From Sphingomonas mali NBRC 15500 (GTDB taxonomy: Bacteria; Pseudomonadota; Alphaproteobacteria; Sphingomonadales; Sphingomonadaceae), in the NCBI RefSeq assembly GCF_001598415.1, contig NZ_BCYX01000027.1, positions 1 through 59,554 of the forward strand: 59,554 bases of DNA, in the 5' to 3' direction. The notes below the pieces were generated by a model. That model saw nothing but the letters and a program-made list of their open reading frames with translations, searched no databases and had not been told where the DNA came from. Made by a program: the position numbers and the translations under genes. Positions 17,644 through 26,632 of this stretch are shown piece by piece. The stretch's first letter is position 1, and every line of letters starts with the position of its first letter.

Positions 17644-18524
17644 CGCTGGCGGCATTGCGGCCCATCGTGGCCGAGCGGATCGACGGACGCGCAAGCGCTG
17701 CGCGGCTCGATGCCGAGACCGCGGCCAACGTCGCCGCGATCGTCGCGCGCGACGGGATCGCGCCCGGGCTGACAGTGGTGCTGGTGGGGGAGGATCCGGC
17801 GAGCCAGGTCTATGTCGGCCGCAAGATCGAGGCCTGCGCGCGCGTCGGCATCGCCTCGTCCGAGCACCGCCTGCCCGCCGATACGCCGCAGAATGAACTG
17901 CTGGCGTTGATCGCGCGGCTCAACGCCGATCCGCGCGTCCATGGCATCCTGGTCCAGGTACCCCTGCCCGCGCATATCGATGCCGGGATCGTGCTCGGCG
18001 CGATCGACCCGGGCAAGGATGTCGATGGCTTCCACCCGGTCAACGTCGGACGGCTGTCGACCGGTACTGGCGGGCTGGTGCCGTGCACCCCGCTCGGGGT
18101 GATGATGCTGCTCGACAGCGTGCTGCCCGATCTGACCGGGCTCGATGCGGTAGTGATCGGCAAGTCGAACATCGTCGGCAAGCCGATCGCGATGCTGCTG
18201 CTCGAACGCGAGGCAACGGTGACGGTTACGCATATCGAGACGCGCGGGCTCGCCGATATCGTCCGCAAGGCCGACATCGTCATCTCCGCTGCCGGGGCAC
18301 CGCGATTGGTGCGCGGCTTCTGGATCAAGGAAGGCGCCGTGGTCATCGACGTGGGCATTACGCGTGTGCTTGAGGACGACGGGCGCACACGGCTGGTCGG
18401 CGACGTCGCGTTCGACGAAGTCCAGCATGCGCGGGCGGTGACGCCGGTGCCGGGTGGGGTGGGCCCGATGACGATCGCGTGTTTGCTGGCGAATACGGTG
18501 AAGGCCGCCAATCAGAAGAAGTAG
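17640..18524 (+). CDS. folD: Methylenetetrahydrofolate dehydrogenase / methenyltetrahydrofolate cyclohydrolase
   Basis: FolD converts 5,10-methylene-THF to 10-formyl-THF. The 294-residue protein carries the catalytic Tyr58 and Lys62 (YVGRK), the VQVPLP motif, KDVDGFHP, the nucleotide-binding GKSNIVGKP and the C-terminal PGGVGPMTIA signature. The start is GTG at 17640, overlapping the aldehyde dehydrogenase stop as GTGA. FolD is normally a housekeeping gene. Its position as the last gene of a catabolic operon points to bulk oxidation of folate-bound C1 units together with metF and purU at the window start. Its 3' end overlaps the convergent amidohydrolase gene by 13 bases. Confidence 0.95.
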   Translation: MTLAALRPIVAERIDGRASAARLDAETAANVAAIVARDGIAPGLTVVLVGEDPASQVYVGRKIEACARVGIASSEHRLPADTPQNELLALIARLNADPRVHGILVQVPLPAHIDAGIVLGAIDPGKDVDGFHPVNVGRLSTGTGGLVPCTPLGVMMLLDSVLPDLTGLDAVVIGKSNIVGKPIAMLLLEREATVTVTHIETRGLADIVRKADIVISAAGAPRLVRGFWIKEGAVVIDVGITRVLEDDGRTRLVGDVAFDEVQHARAVTPVPGGVGPMTIACLLANTVKAANQKK

Positions 18525-19315
18525 AAGCGTAGCGCCGCGTCGGACATGAGGCGGCGGTCGCGGGCATCGGGGACGATGCGATAGAGGGTGGCGAGCGCCT
18601 CGCCATAGGTCATCCGGTCCTCGGCCCCGACGAACGGCGCGTCGCTGCCCCAAAACAGTCGATCGGGTCCGGCGACCTGCAGCAACCGCGCCGCATAGCC
18701 GCTGAGGCTTTCGGGCGGCAGGCGGAAGCCGGCGGAGATTTTCACGAACGTCCGGCCGCGGTCAATCGCGTCGATCATCGCCCTGAAGCCGGGACCCTCC
18801 ATCTCGTTCTCGCTGCGCAGCAGCCCGAAATGGTCGACCACCACCTGGACACCGTGATCGGCCAACGCGGGCAGCATGTTGCCGAGCTGCTCGCCGCCGA
18901 GATTGAGCTCGAGATGCATCCCGGCATCGGCCAGACGAGTAATGAAACGGCGGAAACGATAGCCGGCTAGGTCGGGCAATTCCGCCTTGAGTGGAATCTG
19001 GAAACGCACCCCGCACACACCCTGCGCCTTGAGATCGGCAAGCTCGCGCGGCGCGGCGTCGGGATCGAGCATCACCGTCGCGCGCAGCCGTTTATGCTGC
19101 GCCAGCGCCGCCAGCGAATAGTCGTTATATTCTCCGAACAGACTGGCCGCGGTGATCACCCCGAAGGCGATGCCGTGCGCATCTAGTTCGGCGAGATAGG
19201 TTTCGACCGGATATTCATAGTCGGGCCGCGTCCAGGCAGTGTCGGTGAACGGCATTCGCTTGGTGAAGACGTGGGCGTGGGCGTCGATGACCGGTGGTTC
19301 GGGCGCTGCGTTCAC
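18512..19315 (-). CDS. LigI-like amidohydrolase (amidohydrolase_2 family)
   Basis: The 267-residue TIM-barrel hydrolase has DAHAHVF (HxH) near residue 11, VVDHFG near residue 175 and WGSDAPF near residue 235. Size and motifs fit the amidohydrolase_2 family that includes 2-pyrone-4,6-dicarboxylate hydrolase (LigI) and several decarboxylases. LigI has about 290 residues, so this is slightly short. The start is GTG at 19315, inside a GTGA overlap with the upstream amidohydrolase. It is a clear paralog of the protein at 53485-54303 (shared PDYxYPVE, TAASLF/AAASLF, KISAGFRLPP). It may hydrolyse a lactone or pyrone intermediate. Confidence 0.82.
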   Translation of the reverse strand: MNAAPEPPVIDAHAHVFTKRMPFTDTAWTRPDYEYPVETYLAELDAHGIAFGVITAASLFGEYNDYSLAALAQHKRLRATVMLDPDAAPRELADLKAQGVCGVRFQIPLKAELPDLAGYRFRRFITRLADAGMHLELNLGGEQLGNMLPALADHGVQVVVDHFGLLRSENEMEGPGFRAMIDAIDRGRTFVKISAGFRLPPESLSGYAARLLQVAGPDRLFWGSDAPFVGAEDRMTYGEALATLYRIVPDARDRRLMSDAALRFYFF

Positions 19316-20196
19316 AGGCGATCCGCGAACAATTTGGCGCCGTTGTCGTGCAGCACCTGCGCGCGCTCGGCTGCGCTCAGGAGGCTCGTCGCGGCGATCG
19401 CCTGCGCCACCATGTCGGGATAGGCATCCTTGGTGTTGCCATAATCCGACCCCCACATCACCCGGCTGGCGCCATAGGTATCGACGATCAGCCGCACGAA
19501 TTGCGCCGCGTCGATCCCCGTTTCGCGGAAGCGGTTGAGGTTGATCTGCGTGAATTTGAAGACGATGTTGGGGACATCGACGAGTTCGAGATGTTCGGGC
19601 CCGATCGTGCCGGCGACACCGTTCTCGACGCCAGGCCAGCCGCAGTGATCGAGCGCGATCACCGTCTTGGGGAAACGCCTGGCGAGCGCGATGATCCGGT
19701 GCAGCGCCGCTCTGGTCGGCTTGCCCGGCGCGTACATGATCACCATCGTCAGCCCCAGCGACGCGGCGACGTCCCACGTCTCCAGCGCCGCCGGCGAGTC
19801 GAGCCAGGGATAACTGCCGTCGGCGTCGGGATAGCCGAACAGCCGCAGCCCGCAGACATTGTGCCGGGTTGCCAGCGCGCGCAATTGTTTCGGCGTCCCG
19901 GGGAAATCGGCGCGCAGGATCAGCACCGCGGAAACGCGGTGGTGGTTCACGTCGGCGACCCACAATGTGTAGCTGTTGTCGGTCTTGTAGATCGTATTGT
20001 ATTGCACCGCCGCGCCCCCGGTGACCCCGCATTGGTCCCATAAAGCCAGCAGCCGCTCTGCCGTCGCTGGGTCGCGAGCGATGCGCGCGCGGACTTCCGC
20101 CTCGCCCTCGCGCGCGCCGGTCACGTCGATCGGGAAGCGCTCGGTATCGTCGGTGAAGAAATGCGCATGGGTGTCAAACAGCCGCGGGTTGGGCAC
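19312..20196 (-). CDS. Amidohydrolase_2 family hydrolase
   Basis: The 294-residue amidohydrolase has the HxH motif DTHAHFF near residue 9, a conserved His in IALDHCGWPG and Asp in MWGSDYGNT. It belongs to the same broad family as LigI. The start is GTG at 20196 with CGGAG ten bases upstream, and it overlaps the end of the MFS gene by 23 bases. The order MFS, amidohydrolase, amidohydrolase suggests uptake followed by hydrolysis of a lactone or decarboxylation of an acid. It is more distant from the 18512 and 53485 pair, so the two neighbours probably do different steps. Confidence 0.8.
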   Translation of the reverse strand: MPNPRLFDTHAHFFTDDTERFPIDVTGAREGEAEVRARIARDPATAERLLALWDQCGVTGGAAVQYNTIYKTDNSYTLWVADVNHHRVSAVLILRADFPGTPKQLRALATRHNVCGLRLFGYPDADGSYPWLDSPAALETWDVAASLGLTMVIMYAPGKPTRAALHRIIALARRFPKTVIALDHCGWPGVENGVAGTIGPEHLELVDVPNIVFKFTQINLNRFRETGIDAAQFVRLIVDTYGASRVMWGSDYGNTKDAYPDMVAQAIAATSLLSAAERAQVLHDNGAKLFADRL

Positions 20197-21535
20197 CGAA
20201 ATCTCCGAGTTTGCTGGCCGCGCGCGCGGCGAGGCGATTGGCGAGGTACATGGTCAGGGCGGGGATCACCGCGATGATCGAGAACACGATATAGGTGTCC
20301 ATGCGCGTCAGCCCGGCGCTGAACAGGAAGCCGCCGATCATCGGGCCGATGATCGCGCCGATCCGCCCGAAGCCGACGACGAAGCCAAGCGCGGTGTTCT
20401 GGATCGCCGTCGGATACATTACGGCGGTAACCAGGAACAGGCCGGTATAGGCACCGACAACGAAGAACGTGGTCAGCCCGGCCATCGCGAGCAGCGGAAT
20501 CGGGGCGGCCGGCATGATTCCGAAGATCACCAGCGTGACCGCCGCCAAGCTGAAGAAGAACGCGGTCAGGCGCCCCTCCCCGGCACGCCGACCGAGCAGG
20601 CCCATGGCGAGATGGCCGGCCGCACCGCAGGCGCCGGTGATGATGCCGCTTGCCGCCGCCAGACTGGGGCTGAGCCCCGCATTGGCGAGGACCGTCGGTT
20701 TCCAGTTGAGCAGGAAATAGCCGACCAGGGCATAAGTGAGTGAGGCGATCCAGATCAGGATCGTCGGGTTGCGCATCGGGCCGGCGAGCATCAGGCGCAT
20801 CGCGTTGGCGCTGGTCTCAGCAGCGGCCGGCCGCGGCGGCATCGCCGTCAACTCGGGCAGCTTCATGCGGCGATGGAGGCGATTGAGCGCGACAACGTCC
20901 TTGGGTCCCTGACGGCGCAGCAGGAAATCGCGCGATTCGCCGAGGATGAATACCGCCAGTGTGAAGGTGACGGCGTTGAGCAACCCGGCGGCAAGGAAGA
21001 TGTTGCGCCAGCCTCCGGTGCCCAAAACCGCGGCAGCAACGCCGCTTCCCAGCATCATTCCCAGCGTGAAACCGATATGCACCGTGGCCATCGCCATGTT
21101 GCGGAACTTGACGCTCGAATATTCGGCGGCGGTTGTATTGAGGCACACCACCAGCGTCCCCAAGCCGATCCCGGTGACGAAGCGCAATGCCAGCAAATGC
21201 CAGATATCGGTGGCGGCGCTGGTCAGCAGCAGCGACGCCGCAAGCGAGCCGAGCGCACCGAGCATGACCGGACGGCGCCCGACCTTGTCGGCGAAGGGCG
21301 CGACTAGGAACGCGCCGATCACCAGCCCGACCGCGACCGCACTGAACAAGGTGCCGAGCACTGCTGGATCGATATGCCATTGTTTGGAGAGAACCGGCGC
21401 CGCGACCGAAAGCGACACCACGTCAAAGCCATCGGCAATGTTAGCGGCGCAGCACAAAGCGACGACGAGATACTGATACCGAGTCATGCTGGGGGGCGCA
21501 GCCATTGCACCGCTCGGTTCCGTAGCCGCTGCCAT
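20174..21535 (-). CDS. MFS transporter, aromatic acid:H+ symporter type
   Basis: The 453-residue protein has about twelve hydrophobic segments. The first carries DGFDVVSLSVAAP, the Asp-containing motif of the AAHS (PcaK-like) family, and ADKVGRRPVML follows in the loop after helix 2. It should import an aromatic acid across the inner membrane. The ATG at 21535 is chosen from a weak GAGCGGG site; an internal ATG at 21505 is possible. It heads the operon with two amidohydrolases and is divergent from a TonB-dependent receptor. The shared gap holds two motif A sites. Confidence 0.88.
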   Translation of the reverse strand: MAAATEPSGAMAAPPSMTRYQYLVVALCCAANIADGFDVVSLSVAAPVLSKQWHIDPAVLGTLFSAVAVGLVIGAFLVAPFADKVGRRPVMLGALGSLAASLLLTSAATDIWHLLALRFVTGIGLGTLVVCLNTTAAEYSSVKFRNMAMATVHIGFTLGMMLGSGVAAAVLGTGGWRNIFLAAGLLNAVTFTLAVFILGESRDFLLRRQGPKDVVALNRLHRRMKLPELTAMPPRPAAAETSANAMRLMLAGPMRNPTILIWIASLTYALVGYFLLNWKPTVLANAGLSPSLAAASGIITGACGAAGHLAMGLLGRRAGEGRLTAFFFSLAAVTLVIFGIMPAAPIPLLAMAGLTTFFVVGAYTGLFLVTAVMYPTAIQNTALGFVVGFGRIGAIIGPMIGGFLFSAGLTRMDTYIVFSIIAVIPALTMYLANRLAARAASKLGDFGAQPAAV

Positions 21536-21597
21536 CCCGCTCTCCCGTTTCCGACCGCTATCGGCCAGGACGACCGCGCGATTCTATGTCGCTTATA

Positions 21598-21612
21598 CCG
21601 AATGTCGTTCGA
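21598..21612 (+). promoter_or_regulatory. Candidate operator, motif A (site A3)
   Basis: CCGAATGTCGTTCGA contains the dyad CGAA-N5-TTCG. It lies in the divergent gap between the MFS gene and the TonB receptor gene, 63 bases from the MFS start. Confidence 0.6.
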
Positions 21613-21657
21613 CAGTATCCGATTTTTCTCTTGTCGGCTAGAGAATATATGTCATAA

Positions 21658-21672
21658 GCAACTGGCATTCGT
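21658..21672 (+). promoter_or_regulatory. Candidate operator, motif A (site A3b, weaker)
   Basis: GCAACTGGCATTCGT is a second, more degenerate copy in the same divergent gap, 60 bases from A3 (centre to centre), roughly six helical turns. Confidence 0.4.
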
Positions 21673-21791
21673 CATTTCAGAATGACGGCGAGGCGACTGC
21701 GAATACGCGAGCGTCGAACGTTCGGTGCATCGGCATCGGCGCGAAATTCTGATGACGGCCCGAAGGCCGCATCGACTTTGGGGAGGAAGCA

Positions 21792-24650
21792 ATGCGAAAG
21801 TCACCTTCAGTACCAGGCCGCGCGCTATCGGCGCGCTTCCGGGATCCCAGCCTCGCCGTCATCGCGCTGATGCTTTCGGCGACCGCCGCGCCGGCATTCG
21901 CCCAGACCGCGCCCGCGGCCGGCGATCCCAATAGCGTCAGCCCTCCGCAAGACGCCCCAGCCACCGCTCCCGAAGCAACCGCGCAGGAAACCGGCGACAA
22001 GGAAATCGTCGTCACCGGTTCGCGCCTGGGTGCGGGCTTCACCGCCCCGACTCCGGTCACCACCATCGCGCCCGAGCAGATCAAGGACCGCGCGCTCGCC
22101 AGCGTTGCCGAGCTGGCCTATGATATCCCGCAGCTGCGCATCAATCAGAATATCGGCAAGTCGAGCGAGCCGGTCGGCCAGAACGTCGCCGATCTTCGCG
22201 CACTGGGCGGCGCGCGCACGCTGCTGCTGCTCGACGGCCGTCGCCTCGCAGCGACCAGCCCGTTCGGCGGCGTCGACACCAATATCTTTCCGCTGTCGCT
22301 GATCAGCGGCGTCGAAGTCGTGACCGGCGGCGCCTCCGCCGCCTATGGCTCGGATGCCGTCGCGGGCGTCGTCAACTTCTCGCTGCAGAAGAAGGTTGAG
22401 GGCGTAAAGATCGACGCCTCCTACGGCATTTCGAACTATAACGATTTCAACCGTCCGGTGATCTCCGCCGCAGCAGGCAAGACCTTTGGCCGGCTCAACA
22501 TCACGGTGGCGGGTGATTTCTATCGCAACACCGGCCAGACCGCTGTCGGTACGCGCGACTGGGGCCGCGGTCGGCCGGTGCTGTTCAACAATCCGAATTA
22601 CACAGCCACCAATGGCCAGACCAAGAACTATATCGCATATGACGCGCTATATTCGCGCATGACGTTCGGCGGCGTCACCGTCGTGCCGTCCACCAGCCCG
22701 CTTTACGGCATCCAGTTCGGCGTCAACGGCACGCCCCAGCCGTTCGTCTACGGCAACCCGGTCAACACCACCTTCATGCTGGGCGGCAGCGGCGTATCGA
22801 TCGAGGACGATGGCAATATCCTGCCGCATATCACCCGCTATTCCGGATATGGCCGCGCCACCTATGACCTGACCGACGGGATTTCGTTATGGGCCGAGGG
22901 CTTGTGGTCACGGGTCGAAGTGCTGTCCGACCTCGCGCCGAACTATGACAATGGCACGCTGACCATTCAGCGCGACAATGCTTTCCTGCCGGTGTCGATC
23001 GCCGCGACGATGGCGGCCAACAATATCAAATCGTTCGCCTTTGGCCGCATGAATCTCGAAGACGGCAATTCGCAGAACAACAGCGTTTCCCGCGCGCTAC
23101 GCTATGCCGTGGGGGCCGAGGGCAAGATCGGTGATTGGTCGTGGGATGTCCATGTTCAGCGTTCGGACAACCATTTCCGCCAGGAAAGCGTGAACAACCG
23201 CATTCAGTCGCGCTGGTTCCAGGGCGTGGATTCGGTGATCAGCCCGATTACGGGTCAGCCGGTATGCCGGATCAACGCCGATGCCAGCACCACGAACGAC
23301 AATCCGGCGTGCGTGCCGATCAACGTGTTCGGCGCCGGATCGATCAGCCAGCAGGCGCTGGCCTGGTATCGCGGCACCTCGTGGTACGACGCCCGGATGA
23401 CCCAGAACACTGCCGGCGCCAACCTGTCGGGCTCGCCGTTCAAGACCTGGGCAGGTCCCGTCAAGCTCGCGGTCGGGGCCGAATATCGCAAGGAGACGAT
23501 CAAGAGCATCTCCGACCCGATCTCGGTGATCTCGGGATGGCGCTCGATCAACCAGCAGCCATTCTCCGGCGAGCTCACGGTCAAGGAGGTCTATGCCGAG
23601 ACCGCGATCCCGCTGGCGCAGGACACGCCGTTCGCCAAGAATCTCGAAGTCAGCGGCGCCGTCCGCTACGCCGATTACAGTTCGAGCGGGGGCGTGACGA
23701 CGTGGAAGATCGGCTTCAACTATTCGCCGATTTCCGACGTCCGCTTCCGCGGCACGATTTCGCGTGACATCCGCGCGGCCAACATCAACGAACTCTATGC
23801 CGGCCAGAACCAGGTGATCAACTCGATCTCCGATCCGCGCACCAACGTCACCGCCAACACGCTGCAGCTGACCGGCGGCAACCGCAATCTCAATCCCGAA
23901 AAGGCCGATACCAAGGCGATCGGCTTGGTGCTGCAGCCCAGCTTCATCCCCGGCCTGAACGCTTCGATCGATTATTACTCGATCAAGATCAACGGCGCGA
24001 TCACCGCGATCGCGCCGCAGACGATCGTCAACAATTGCTTCACGTTGAAGATCGACTCGTTCTGCAGCCTGATCACCCAGAATGCGAGCAATCAGATCAC
24101 GTCGATCCAGGCGACGCTGATCAACGCCCAGACCATCGAAGCCGCCGGAATCGACTTCGAACTGTCCTATCGCCGCCCGGTTACGTGGTTCGGGACGACC
24201 GGGTCGATCGGCAGCCGCCTGCTCGTCAACTATGTCGACAAGCTGCAACTGACCGCATCGAACGTCACGACGGTCCTGCTGGGCGACATCGCCACCGATC
24301 CGGGCGGTCAGCCGCGCTGGAAGGGCAATTTCGATCTGACCTATTCGGGCGGTCCGCTGCGCCTGGGCGCCTATGTCCGCTATATCGGCGGCGGCAAATT
24401 CCGGACGATCTACGTGGACAATGTCGACCTCCCGGCGTCGCAGAACCGGGTCAAGGGGCGCGCCTATGTCGATCTGTCGGCGTCCTACAAGATCACCAAG
24501 AATATCGAGCTCTATGGCAAGATCGATAATCTGCTGAACCAGGATCCGCCGGTTGCGCCGAACAGCATCATAGCGCCGACCGTGTCAAACTCACAGATGT
24601 ACGACAAGATCGGCCGTTACTATGTCGGTGGCGTCCGTGTCCGCTTCTAA
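21792..24650 (+). CDS. TonB-dependent outer-membrane receptor
   Basis: The 952-residue protein has a signal peptide (residues 1-37, ending PAFAQ) and a plug domain beginning KEIVVTGSRLG. The plug continues with the ASAAYGSDAVAGVVNF segment typical of sphingomonad receptors. A long beta-barrel ends in aromatic GVRVRF, the C-terminal Phe expected of outer-membrane proteins. The ATG follows GGGAGGAA. It would import a ligand too large or too dilute for porins, energised by TonB. Between two aromatic-acid MFS genes, a lignin-derived oligomer is a reasonable ligand. No iron-uptake genes are nearby. A terminator follows the stop. Confidence 0.93.
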   Translation: MRKSPSVPGRALSARFRDPSLAVIALMLSATAAPAFAQTAPAAGDPNSVSPPQDAPATAPEATAQETGDKEIVVTGSRLGAGFTAPTPVTTIAPEQIKDRALASVAELAYDIPQLRINQNIGKSSEPVGQNVADLRALGGARTLLLLDGRRLAATSPFGGVDTNIFPLSLISGVEVVTGGASAAYGSDAVAGVVNFSLQKKVEGVKIDASYGISNYNDFNRPVISAAAGKTFGRLNITVAGDFYRNTGQTAVGTRDWGRGRPVLFNNPNYTATNGQTKNYIAYDALYSRMTFGGVTVVPSTSPLYGIQFGVNGTPQPFVYGNPVNTTFMLGGSGVSIEDDGNILPHITRYSGYGRATYDLTDGISLWAEGLWSRVEVLSDLAPNYDNGTLTIQRDNAFLPVSIAATMAANNIKSFAFGRMNLEDGNSQNNSVSRALRYAVGAEGKIGDWSWDVHVQRSDNHFRQESVNNRIQSRWFQGVDSVISPITGQPVCRINADASTTNDNPACVPINVFGAGSISQQALAWYRGTSWYDARMTQNTAGANLSGSPFKTWAGPVKLAVGAEYRKETIKSISDPISVISGWRSINQQPFSGELTVKEVYAETAIPLAQDTPFAKNLEVSGAVRYADYSSSGGVTTWKIGFNYSPISDVRFRGTISRDIRAANINELYAGQNQVINSISDPRTNVTANTLQLTGGNRNLNPEKADTKAIGLVLQPSFIPGLNASIDYYSIKINGAITAIAPQTIVNNCFTLKIDSFCSLITQNASNQITSIQATLINAQTIEAAGIDFELSYRRPVTWFGTTGSIGSRLLVNYVDKLQLTASNVTTVLLGDIATDPGGQPRWKGNFDLTYSGGPLRLGAYVRYIGGGKFRTIYVDNVDLPASQNRVKGRAYVDLSASYKITKNIELYGKIDNLLNQDPPVAPNSIIAPTVSNSQMYDKIGRYYVGGVRVRF

Positions 24651-24680
24651 CCCGCGGTTCGGCTGACAAGTGGGCGGAAT

Positions 24681-24710
24681 CCCGGCGCGCCGCGAACGCG
24701 CCGGGTTTTT
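24681..24710 (+). terminator. Rho-independent terminator after the TonB receptor gene
   Basis: CCCGGCGCG (24681-24689) pairs perfectly with CGCGCCGGG (24697-24705) across a 7-base loop, followed directly by TTTTT. It lies 31 bases downstream of the receptor stop on the plus strand. Confidence 0.85.
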
Positions 24711-24756
24711 CGTAGCGGCCGAAACGCGACGGAGTCATTCGCTTTGTTCGCGCATT

Positions 24757-24771
24757 TTCAATAGCGTTTGT
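24757..24771 (+). promoter_or_regulatory. Candidate operator, motif A (site A9)
   Basis: TTCAATAGCGTTTGT lies 97 bases upstream of the MFS gene at 24868. It keeps the AAT-N2-CGTT-N-GT pattern. Confidence 0.45.
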
Positions 24772-24867
24772 AATTACCGAATTTCCCTGGCATCAAAAAG
24801 GGGTGCGTGTGCGTAGACAGCCGATCGCCAGACCGCCGTATCGCCACCCGGGCGAAAGGCAGTCGGC

Positions 24868-26205
24868 ATGAGCCAGCCGATCACCCCCACCGACGTCATC
24901 AAGCAATCGGCGATGGGCTGGTACCAATATGCGATCGTCGCGATCTGCATGCTGGCTTATGCCGCGGACGGGCTAGACGTCGTCACGCTGTCTTATGCAG
25001 CGCCGGTGATGATCAAGGAGCTGCACCTCTCGATCCAAGGGTTCGGGCTGGCATCGAGCGCAACGCCCGTGGGAGTCGCGATCGGATCGATCTTCGTCGC
25101 GCCGCTGGCCGACCGGATCGGACGACGGGCGCTTACGCTGACGCTGCTCGGCTCGCTGGTCGCGCTGCTGCTGATCACAGCGACCAACGGCACACTCACC
25201 ACGCTGATGATCCTGCGCCTGCTGACCGGCGTTTGCCTGGGCGCGCTGGTGGTTTGCCTGAACGTTACGGTCACCGAATTCAGCAATGAAAAGCGCTCGA
25301 ACCTGCTGATCGGCATCCTCCACTCGGGCTATGCCTTCGGCGGGATGTTGTGCGGTGCCATGGCGGGGCTGCTGATCGAGCCATATGGCTGGCGATCGAT
25401 CTTCCTCGGTGCCGCGGCGCTCAACCTGACCGCGTTCCTCCTCGGACTGTTCATCCTCGCCGACTCCCCCGCCTTCCTGATGGCCCGGCGTCCGCCGGAC
25501 GCGCTCGCGCGGATCAACGCGCTAATGCGGCGGATGCGCAAGCCCGAGTTCGCGGCGCTGCCCGAAGCGCCGATCGTCATCGGCAAGCAACGGGCAAGCC
25601 TGACGGTCATCCCGCGCTCGCTGTGGATCGGCACGGCATTGCTGTGCCTGGCCGGCTTCGTGTTCACGATCAGCGGCGGCTTCATGGCGGGCTGGCGCCC
25701 ACAGATACTGTCGATGGCCGGGATGAACATGCAGTGGAACGGCGTTGCCGGCGTGACCACCTATGGCGCCGGAATCATCGCGCAACTGATTGTCGGGGCA
25801 TTGTCGCGCCGCGTCGGCGAAGTGCGGATCGCGACGATCTTCCTGCTGGCGATGGCGGCATCATTCACGTTGCTCGGCGCAGTGCCGGACGGGGCAAACT
25901 GGCCACTGGTCGCGGCCTCGACCTTATGCGGCTTTTTCAACGTCGGCGCCTATACGGCACTGATTCTGGTCACGCTCAACTATCATGGCGTGGCCACGCG
26001 CAATGCGGGCCTCGGCATCATGCTCGGCTGCTCGCGCATCGGCGGGATCATCGGACCGCTGCTCGGCGGCTATGTGATTGGCGCTGGCGTCGGGCGCTTC
26101 TGGGTGATGCTGCTGTTCGGCGGACTGATGATCGTCCCCGCCGCGGCGGCGGTATTGGCGCGAATGCGCGCGGTGCAGCAGCAACCCAAGCCCATTCCGG
26201 CATGA
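24868..26205 (+). CDS. MFS transporter, aromatic acid:H+ symporter type
   Basis: The 445-residue twelve-helix transporter has DGLDVVTLSYAAP in helix 1 and ADRIGRRALTL in the loop after helix 2, both AAHS-family features. The ATG at 24868 has GAAAGG upstream. A terminator separates it from the TonB receptor, and it begins a new unit with a cytochrome c and a GlcG-like gene. It would carry an aromatic acid through the inner membrane. It is one of four such carriers in the window, each in a different operon. Confidence 0.88.
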   Translation: MSQPITPTDVIKQSAMGWYQYAIVAICMLAYAADGLDVVTLSYAAPVMIKELHLSIQGFGLASSATPVGVAIGSIFVAPLADRIGRRALTLTLLGSLVALLLITATNGTLTTLMILRLLTGVCLGALVVCLNVTVTEFSNEKRSNLLIGILHSGYAFGGMLCGAMAGLLIEPYGWRSIFLGAAALNLTAFLLGLFILADSPAFLMARRPPDALARINALMRRMRKPEFAALPEAPIVIGKQRASLTVIPRSLWIGTALLCLAGFVFTISGGFMAGWRPQILSMAGMNMQWNGVAGVTTYGAGIIAQLIVGALSRRVGEVRIATIFLLAMAASFTLLGAVPDGANWPLVAASTLCGFFNVGAYTALILVTLNYHGVATRNAGLGIMLGCSRIGGIIGPLLGGYVIGAGVGRFWVMLLFGGLMIVPAAAAVLARMRAVQQQPKPIPA

Positions 26206-26215
26206 GGAGATCACG

Positions 26216-26632
26216 GTGACCCACTCAAACGCATATCTGACCGCAGCCACGACCGGCGCCGCGTTGCTGTTGATCGTCGCATCGGCGCACGGCGCCGATC
26301 GGACGGCAGCATCGGCGGCGCCGAAGCCCCAGGCCGTTGCACCGCCCCCCGCCTTCGCGACGTGCAATACCTGCCACAGCGTCGCCAAAGGCGGGCCCAA
26401 TGGCGTCGGCCCCAATCTGTTCGGCGTGGTCGGCAGAGCGGCAGGGACGAAGCCCGGCTACGTCTATTCGCCAGCGATGAAGGGATCGAATATCCGCTGG
26501 GCGCACGCCAAGCTCGACGCCTATCTCGCCGATCCCAAGGCCGTCGTGCCGGGCACGAAGATGATGATCCCCGGGATCAAGGATGCCGCCAAGCGCAGCG
26601 ACATCATCAGCTATCTCGAGACACTGAAATGA
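26216..26632 (+). CDS. Periplasmic c-type cytochrome
   Basis: The 138-residue protein has a signal peptide (cut near residue 26, SAHGAD), one heme motif CNTCH at residues 50-54 and a likely axial Met in GTKMMIPG. It is a class I cytochrome c that would carry electrons in the periplasm. The start is GTG with GAGGAG eight bases upstream. The gene sits between an MFS gene and a GlcG/HbpS-like gene and overlaps the latter as ATGA. A partner dehydrogenase is not adjacent. The PQQ enzyme at 1936 already has its own heme but could still use this protein as acceptor. Confidence 0.88.
   Translation: MTHSNAYLTAATTGAALLLIVASAHGADRTAASAAPKPQAVAPPPAFATCNTCHSVAKGGPNGVGPNLFGVVGRAAGTKPGYVYSPAMKGSNIRWAHAKLDAYLADPKAVVPGTKMMIPGIKDAAKRSDIISYLETLK

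Noticed and set aside
19316..20041. Long fused frame upstream of the amidohydrolase at 18512
   Set aside because: It is a shadow of the neighbouring amidohydrolase; homology starts at the GTG at 19315.
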